DNA of 9,925 nucleotides from Planctomycetaceae bacterium (GTDB taxonomy: Bacteria > Planctomycetota > Planctomycetia > Planctomycetales > Planctomycetaceae): contig JAGQQQ010000098.1 of NCBI GenBank assembly GCA_020426125.1, positions 1 through 9,925 on the forward strand, given 5' to 3'. The translations under genes were made by a program, and so were the position numbers. The notes beneath the pieces are model-generated. The model did no database searches and had not been told where the DNA came from. It was given only the letters and a program-made list of their open reading frames with translations. This document shows, one piece after another, positions 5,689 through 9,925 of this stretch (the first letter of the stretch is position 1; every line of letters starts with the position of its first letter).

Positions 5689-8247
5689 CTAAACGTCGAG
5701 ATCTTTGACATCGAGTGCATGTTTCTCGATGAACTCGCGGCGGGGTTCAACGTGGTCGCCCATGAGCACGCGGAAAATCTCTTCGGCAGCCGCGGCATCT
5801 TCTAAGGTCACCTGCAATAGCAACCGGGTGTCGGGGTCCATCGCCGTTTCGAAGAGCTCATCGGGATTCATTTCCCCTAGACCTTTGAAGCGGGTGTACA
5901 TCAATCCCTTGGCCCCCAGATCGCGAATGGTCGGCACTAACTCGCGGAGGCTTTGCAGGCGTCGAACGTTATCCTGGCCATGCAACTCATAAGGATAGAC
6001 CAGTTCCGCATTCTTCGGCGGCGAAGGAATCAAATCATTCAGCGACAACTGAAACTTTTCTTGAAGTTCTTTGATGACCTGATTGATGGTTCGAACTTCA
6101 AATAACTCGGCCGTCGAGATGGTTTCAACAACGACCTCCGCCGGTTGGTCCTGGACCTCCTCGTCGTCACCGGCTTTCTTCTCAGCAGCGGACTCGGGAA
6201 GGTCCGTGCTGCTGACTTTGACGTTCGCTCCCGTCGCGGCGTCTTGTGAAGCAACGAAGGCTTCCAATTCATCACGTGTCGTAAACCAGCTCTCCTGACC
6301 AGCGGAGAAGGCCCGAAATCTCGGCAACAAACCTTCCGGAGAGGCCTGTTCGGCGGCGAGTCGTTTCAGCGACAGGCCTCGACGCTCCAGTGCTTCGAGA
6401 GGTTCCTCGAGAACACTCAGAGTCTCCGCGAGTTGGCGAAGTTCGTCTCCGGTGATTTCGCGTTCTGGCGTTGTTTGTCCTTCGTTCCCGCGGACAAGAT
6501 TGGCTCGAGGCTGAATCTTCAGATTCGATGTCCCCAGGCCAAGTTCCAGAAGCTCACGCATCATCTCTTCATGAGTCTGCACATAGCGAGGTTTCTGGTT
6601 CCGTTTCCCTTTGGACAAGACGCGATACAGCGGAGGCTGCGCAATGTAAACATGGCCCCCGCGAACAAGCTCCCGCATATGGCGGAAGATAAAGGTCAAC
6701 AACAATGTGCGAATATGGGATCCATCGACATCGGCATCGGTCATCAGAATGATCTTACCGTACCGACGTTTGGCGATGTCGGTTTCCTCGGCCATGGGAG
6801 TAATGCCGATGGCTTTGAAGAGTGCCGTCACTTCGGTGTTGGCGAGCACCTTCACCAGTTGGGCTTTTTCGACGTTGAGGATTTTTCCTCGAAGCGGCAG
6901 GATCGCCTGCGTGGCGGAGTCGCGCCCCGTGTCGGCGGACCCCCCGGCTGAGTCCCCTTCCACCAAGTACAGTTCCGAGACATCCAGGTTGTGATTGCGG
7001 CAGTCGCGAAGTTTTTCCGGAAGTCCCCCACCGGAGACTTTATTCTGGCTGCGAGCCATGTCGCGGGCTTTGCGAGCCGCTTCCCGGGCTTCAGCGGCAC
7101 GGAGTCCCTTCTGGCAGAGGACCTTCCCCACGCTGGGATTCTCTTCGAGATACTTCGCGAGGCTCTCCCCGACAACGGAGTTCACCGCCCCTTCCACTTC
7201 GGCATTGGTCAGTTTGATCTTTGTTTGCGACTCAAACTGAGGGTTGGGGATCCGCACTGTAATGATTGCGGTGAGACCTTCGCGAAAGTCATCACCGGCA
7301 GGATTGAGATCCTTAAAGATGTTTTGTTTTTTGCCGTAGTTATTCAGCGTCCGGGTGAGGGCGGTCTTAAATCCGGAGAGGTGCGTTCCCCCCTCGGAAT
7401 TGGAGATGCCGTTGGCGAAGCAGCGAACCGACTCGGAATAGCCATCGTTCCATTGAAGAGCGACATCGACCTCGACCGTCTCCTGGCTCCCCGTGACGCG
7501 AATCACTTCGGGATGTAACGGATTTTCGGTCCGATTGATCCATTTGACGAACTCCGCGAGTCCGTCTTCGTAATGGAAAGTGTCGGACTGGCCGGATCGT
7601 TCATCGTGAATTTTGATCCGAATCCCGGCATTCAAGAACGCACAATCCTGCAATCGTTTATGCAGTGTGTCGTAGTTAAAGGTCGTATTGGGGAAGATCT
7701 TGGGGTCGGGCTTGAAGGTAATCTTGGTGCCCGTCTGCTCGGTGGCGGGGCCTTTGGTCAAAGGTGTTGTGACGCGGCCTTCCGCGAATTCCATCCGCCA
7801 GACATGTCCCTGTCGGCTGACTTCGACTTCGAGGAACTCACTGCACGCATTCACGGCGGTGATCCCGACGCCGTGCAGTCCGCCAGTCCCAACGGCGTAC
7901 GCTTTGCGGTCAAACTTTCCCCCTGCGTGGATCTCAGTGAAGACGACCTCGAGTGCGGAACGATCCTCATCCTTCATCTTGTCGACGGGAATCCCTCGTC
8001 CATCATCGGTGATGGTGATCGAACCGTCGCCATGAATTTCCACGTTCAGAACGGTGGCGAAGCCGTTTGAGAATTCGTCGAGGACGTTGTCGGTGACCTC
8101 ATAGACGAGGTGATGCAGACCGGCGAGATCGGTGCCGCCGATATACATCGCCGGCCGATGCCGAATCCCCTCGATTCCTTCCAGGTGCTGAATGGTTTCC
8201 GAACCATAATCAGCGGACTTTGGTTTTTCTTTTGGTACGTCACTCAT
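5689..8247 (-). CDS. gyrB: DNA gyrase subunit B
   Basis: An 852-residue type IIA topoisomerase ATPase subunit that acts with GyrA to introduce negative supercoils. In the GHKL ATPase domain, E50 (VYEVTDN) is the catalytic base, N54 binds Mg, DDGRGIP (81-87) contacts adenine, and GGLHGVG (122-128) forms the ATP lid. The Toprim domain has LVEGDSAGG with E430 and DADVDGSH with D504/D506/D508, matching E. coli E424 and D498/D500/D502. The C-terminus has KGLGEMN (788-794) and ends EPRREFIEKHALDVKDLDV, which is GyrB-like rather than ParE-like. It is about 48 residues longer than E. coli GyrB. It carries a long insert between Toprim and KGLGEMN, as Gram-negative GyrBs do, with an Ala/Asp/Glu-rich linker near 683-705. 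The segment TDNVLDEFSNG differs from the usual VDN(A/S)IDEAxAG. The start has only a weak upstream GGAAA. It lies 91 bp after dciA and may be co-transcribed with it. Confidence 0.97.
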   Translation of the reverse strand: MSDVPKEKPKSADYGSETIQHLEGIEGIRHRPAMYIGGTDLAGLHHLVYEVTDNVLDEFSNGFATVLNVEIHGDGSITITDDGRGIPVDKMKDEDRSALEVVFTEIHAGGKFDRKAYAVGTGGLHGVGITAVNACSEFLEVEVSRQGHVWRMEFAEGRVTTPLTKGPATEQTGTKITFKPDPKIFPNTTFNYDTLHKRLQDCAFLNAGIRIKIHDERSGQSDTFHYEDGLAEFVKWINRTENPLHPEVIRVTGSQETVEVDVALQWNDGYSESVRCFANGISNSEGGTHLSGFKTALTRTLNNYGKKQNIFKDLNPAGDDFREGLTAIITVRIPNPQFESQTKIKLTNAEVEGAVNSVVGESLAKYLEENPSVGKVLCQKGLRAAEAREAARKARDMARSQNKVSGGGLPEKLRDCRNHNLDVSELYLVEGDSAGGSADTGRDSATQAILPLRGKILNVEKAQLVKVLANTEVTALFKAIGITPMAEETDIAKRRYGKIILMTDADVDGSHIRTLLLTFIFRHMRELVRGGHVYIAQPPLYRVLSKGKRNQKPRYVQTHEEMMRELLELGLGTSNLKIQPRANLVRGNEGQTTPEREITGDELRQLAETLSVLEEPLEALERRGLSLKRLAAEQASPEGLLPRFRAFSAGQESWFTTRDELEAFVASQDAATGANVKVSSTDLPESAAEKKAGDDEEVQDQPAEVVVETISTAELFEVRTINQVIKELQEKFQLSLNDLIPSPPKNAELVYPYELHGQDNVRRLQSLRELVPTIRDLGAKGLMYTRFKGLGEMNPDELFETAMDPDTRLLLQVTLEDAAAAEEIFRVLMGDHVEPRREFIEKHALDVKDLDV

Positions 8248-8338
8248 CGAAGGGTTTCCAGGTTCGATTGCGAAGGGATGTCAGCGAAGATCTCTGTCGG
8301 GTGGACGAGAGATGTGCGTCCGTGGGATGGCTTTATCC

Positions 8339-8680
8339 TTAAAGACGGCCACGTCGCTTAAATTTCACGTCATTGATTTGTTCGGTCTTGGACTCGGCCT
8401 GCAGTTTGGCGAGGATTTCCGGTTTGTGGAACGACGCCAGTTCGCTCAGCAATGCGGAGTTTGCGACGGCGATCTGCAGGACGCCGTTGCGGAGGGTGAT
8501 CACTTTGGTCAGTTCGGCAATGTCCTCTCCGGCCGCTTTTCGCCACAGGTCTTCCAGTTGGCGCCGGGCCATTGCCTGTCCGTACCCGCGACGGGAAAAC
8601 AGTTGCGACAGCACATCTCCTAAAGCACTCGGCTCTGAGGTGTCGTAACTCCGCGAACGGGCCGGGGGGGGTGTCTCCAT
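8339..8680 (-). CDS. dciA: DUF721 family protein, probable helicase loader/operator DciA
   Basis: A 113-residue protein. After a polar N-terminus (1-18) the DUF721 core is clear: LGDVLSQLFSRRGYG, then LWRKAAGEDIAELTKVITLRN followed by GVLQIAVANSALLSELASF, a final helix (ILAKL) and a strand with a basic end (INDVKFKRRGRL). DciA is the ancestral bacterial partner that loads or operates the DnaB helicase where DnaC/DnaI are absent. It is often encoded between recF or dnaN and gyrB. The domain match is visible; the helicase role is known for family members and inferred here. It sits between dnaN (117 bp upstream) and gyrB (91 bp downstream), all on the same strand. The start ATG (complement of 8678-8680) precedes Pro-rich residues and has only a weak, distant AGGAA. 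Confidence 0.88.
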   Translation of the reverse strand: METPPPARSRSYDTSEPSALGDVLSQLFSRRGYGQAMARRQLEDLWRKAAGEDIAELTKVITLRNGVLQIAVANSALLSELASFHKPEILAKLQAESKTEQINDVKFKRRGRL

Positions 8681-8772
8681 ACCGAATGTTGATTCCTGAA
8701 GCCGGGGCTTTCGCTGGTTTCCGTGATCGACCGAAAAGGGATTTTTCTGATAAGACTCGCGAACAGGACACA

Positions 8773-8788
8773 GGGGGCTGACGCCCCC
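8773..8788. repeat. GC-only hairpin just downstream of dnaN
   Basis: GGGGGC, loop TGAC, GCCCCC: six perfect G-C pairs, 9 nt past the dnaN stop codon when read on the - strand. In that direction it is followed by TGTGTCC, with no T-run, so an intrinsic terminator is not convincing. It could slow exonucleases, attenuate read-through into dciA, or be a copy of a dispersed palindromic element. Confidence 0.55.
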
Positions 8789-8797
8789 CGCTCGCCT

Positions 8798-9907
8798 TTA
8801 ATCACGAGCAAGGGGCATCACGACGTAGGTGTAGTTGTCACCCGACTTGAACACCGCAGCGGAATTGGGGTCAACCAGATTCAGCGACACTGGCGAGGCT
8901 GGATCGAGCACCTTGAGGAAATCGGCGACGTACTTGGGATCGAACGTCACCGTGAAGCCATCGCCGTCGTAACCAATCGGCAACTGGATCTTCGATGACC
9001 CGACATCCGCTCCGGTACTCGACAGCGTCAAGGTTCCATCCTCGAACCGGAAATCAACCCCGTGACTTTCCTCGTTGGTGACGATCATGGCCTGTCGCAC
9101 CGCCGAGTGAAACGGTCCGACGACCAGATCGATCGTGATGCCAAACTCCGGTGGCATCACATCCTGATAGCGAGGGAATCGCCCTTCGACCAGTCGGGCG
9201 TAAATCGTCGAGAGACCACTCCGAACGAGCACGTCGTTCTGCCGAATCGCGATGTGAATCTGCTGATCGTCTTCGTGAATGCTCCGTTCCAGGAGCTGCA
9301 TCGCCTTGGCGGGAATCACCGGCATGCCGATTTCTTCACTCACCGCACCTTCAGCGGAACAGGTTGACTTGTACACGGCAAGGCGGCGACTGTCGGTCGC
9401 GGCGAGCGTCACCTGCTGTTGATCGAGTTCCAGTAGAATCCCTCCCAACGCATATCGGGTACTCTCAGGATCGGTTGCGAACAGAGTCCGTTGAATCCCC
9501 TGTTTCAGCGCCCGGCCCTGCATCACGTAGTAGCTGGTGTCCTCGAACTCAGGGACGTTGGCAAACTCGGCCGGATCTTCGACCGACAGCCGAAACTCGC
9601 TTTGCCCAGAGCGAATCCAGAGCGCGTCTTCGCTGACTTCGAGATGGACCGACTCATCCTGAACCTCACGCAGAATCGCCCCCACCCGTTGCGGTGGCAG
9701 CAGCACTTCGCCGACCGAGTCCGTCTGCACTTCTGGCAACTGATACCGGATGCCAACTTCCTGATCGGTCCCGATGAGGATGGCCGTTCCCTGATGCACG
9801 ATCAGTTTGACATTCCGCAGAATCTCTTTTGGTGTGCGGCTGGGGACCGCGCCACCCACGAATTGCAGAGCACTGGCGAGTTCGTTCCGTGAGACAGTCA
9901 GTTTCAT
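8798..9907 (-). CDS. dnaN: DNA polymerase III subunit beta (sliding clamp)
   Basis: A 369-residue protein, against 366 in E. coli, with the three-domain clamp layout (about 1-122, 128-245 and 246-369). Family features are the N-terminus MKLTVSRNELASALQFVGGA with VPSRTPKEIL, the second-domain segment FATDPESTRYALGGILLEL, the signature ATDSRRLA, EGRFPRYQDVMP at the domain 2/3 junction, and the C-terminal YTYVVMPL, part of the partner-binding pocket. It forms a ring dimer that tethers DNA polymerase III and binds many repair proteins. The start ATG (complement of 9905-9907) matches the family exactly. The 18 nt upstream hold only a weak GGA, and the promoter is outside the window. It is followed by a hairpin and dciA. 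The usual neighbour upstream would be dnaA, beyond the right edge; this is inference. Confidence 0.98.
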   Translation of the reverse strand: MKLTVSRNELASALQFVGGAVPSRTPKEILRNVKLIVHQGTAILIGTDQEVGIRYQLPEVQTDSVGEVLLPPQRVGAILREVQDESVHLEVSEDALWIRSGQSEFRLSVEDPAEFANVPEFEDTSYYVMQGRALKQGIQRTLFATDPESTRYALGGILLELDQQQVTLAATDSRRLAVYKSTCSAEGAVSEEIGMPVIPAKAMQLLERSIHEDDQQIHIAIRQNDVLVRSGLSTIYARLVEGRFPRYQDVMPPEFGITIDLVVGPFHSAVRQAMIVTNEESHGVDFRFEDGTLTLSSTGADVGSSKIQLPIGYDGDGFTVTFDPKYVADFLKVLDPASPVSLNLVDPNSAAVFKSGDNYTYVVMPLARD

Positions 9908-9925
9908 GAGCCGTTTCGTCCAGGT

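Noticed and set aside
6433..8070. Three open frames of 165-175 codons antisense to gyrB (6433-6951, 6991-7518, 7573-8070)
   Set aside because: All mirror the same codon phase of gyrB, which is unbroken and well conserved. None shows a recognisable domain or ribosome site.
8291..8312. Hairpin in the gyrB leader (TCTCTGTC, 5-nt loop, GAC, bulge, AGAGA)
   Set aside because: Eight pairs with a bulge and a modest GC share; such a stem is expected by chance in 91 bp and has no riboswitch-like context.
8370..8771. Open frame of 133 codons on the - strand overlapping dciA in another frame
   Set aside because: The translation is Arg/Pro-rich and featureless, while the overlapping frame gives a convincing DUF721 protein.
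9151..9636. Open frame of 161 codons on the + strand opposite dnaN
   Set aside because: Ser/Arg-rich shadow of a fully conserved DnaN.
1..9925. Search for tRNA/rRNA genes, CRISPR arrays, insertion sequences, phage or defence genes
   Set aside because: No cloverleaf, spaced repeats, transposase or other such signal was seen. The window is filled by housekeeping and flagellar genes with uniform composition.

Overview
This window reads as chromosomal DNA from a flagellated, non-enteric Gram-negative-type bacterium. Base composition is moderately GC-rich. A member of the Planctomycetes is the best guess, from three inferred points: the dnaN-dciA-gyrB order, the tandem divergent MotB-like proteins with degenerate C-terminal domains, and several genes without a Shine-Dalgarno sequence. 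No single feature proves the phylum.

Left part (about 1-5620, all on the + strand) is a tightly packed flagellar operon. It holds the 3' end of a FliJ-like gene, a membrane-anchored coiled-coil protein with a MgtE-N (MotE/YlxF-like) domain, fliQ, fliR and flhB of the export gate, motA, a possible 31-codon ORF, and two consecutive motB-like genes. Together these give export-apparatus membrane parts plus a full stator set (MotA ring with two different MotB-type partners). fliP, flhA and fliO are not in the window. The only sizeable gap is the 71 bp before flhB, which holds a perfect palindrome and a heptamer tandem repeat directly against the start codon.

Right part (about 5689-9907, all on the - strand) is a replication block read right to left: dnaN (beta clamp), dciA (DUF721, replicative helicase loader/operator) and gyrB (gyrase B). 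This resembles the dnaA-dnaN-recF-gyrB cluster near many bacterial origins, with dciA where recF often sits. dnaA and oriC, if present, would lie just beyond the right edge; this is inference. The two blocks converge on a 68-bp gap (5621-5688) with no convincing terminator.

No tRNA, rRNA, CRISPR array, insertion sequence or phage gene is visible, and no gene-free stretch exceeds 300 bp. The window is mostly familiar core genes. The items most worth checking are the twin MotB-like proteins that seem to have lost peptidoglycan-contact residues, the small ORF in frame with and abutting motB1, and the palindromic/tandem repeat elements in the gaps.
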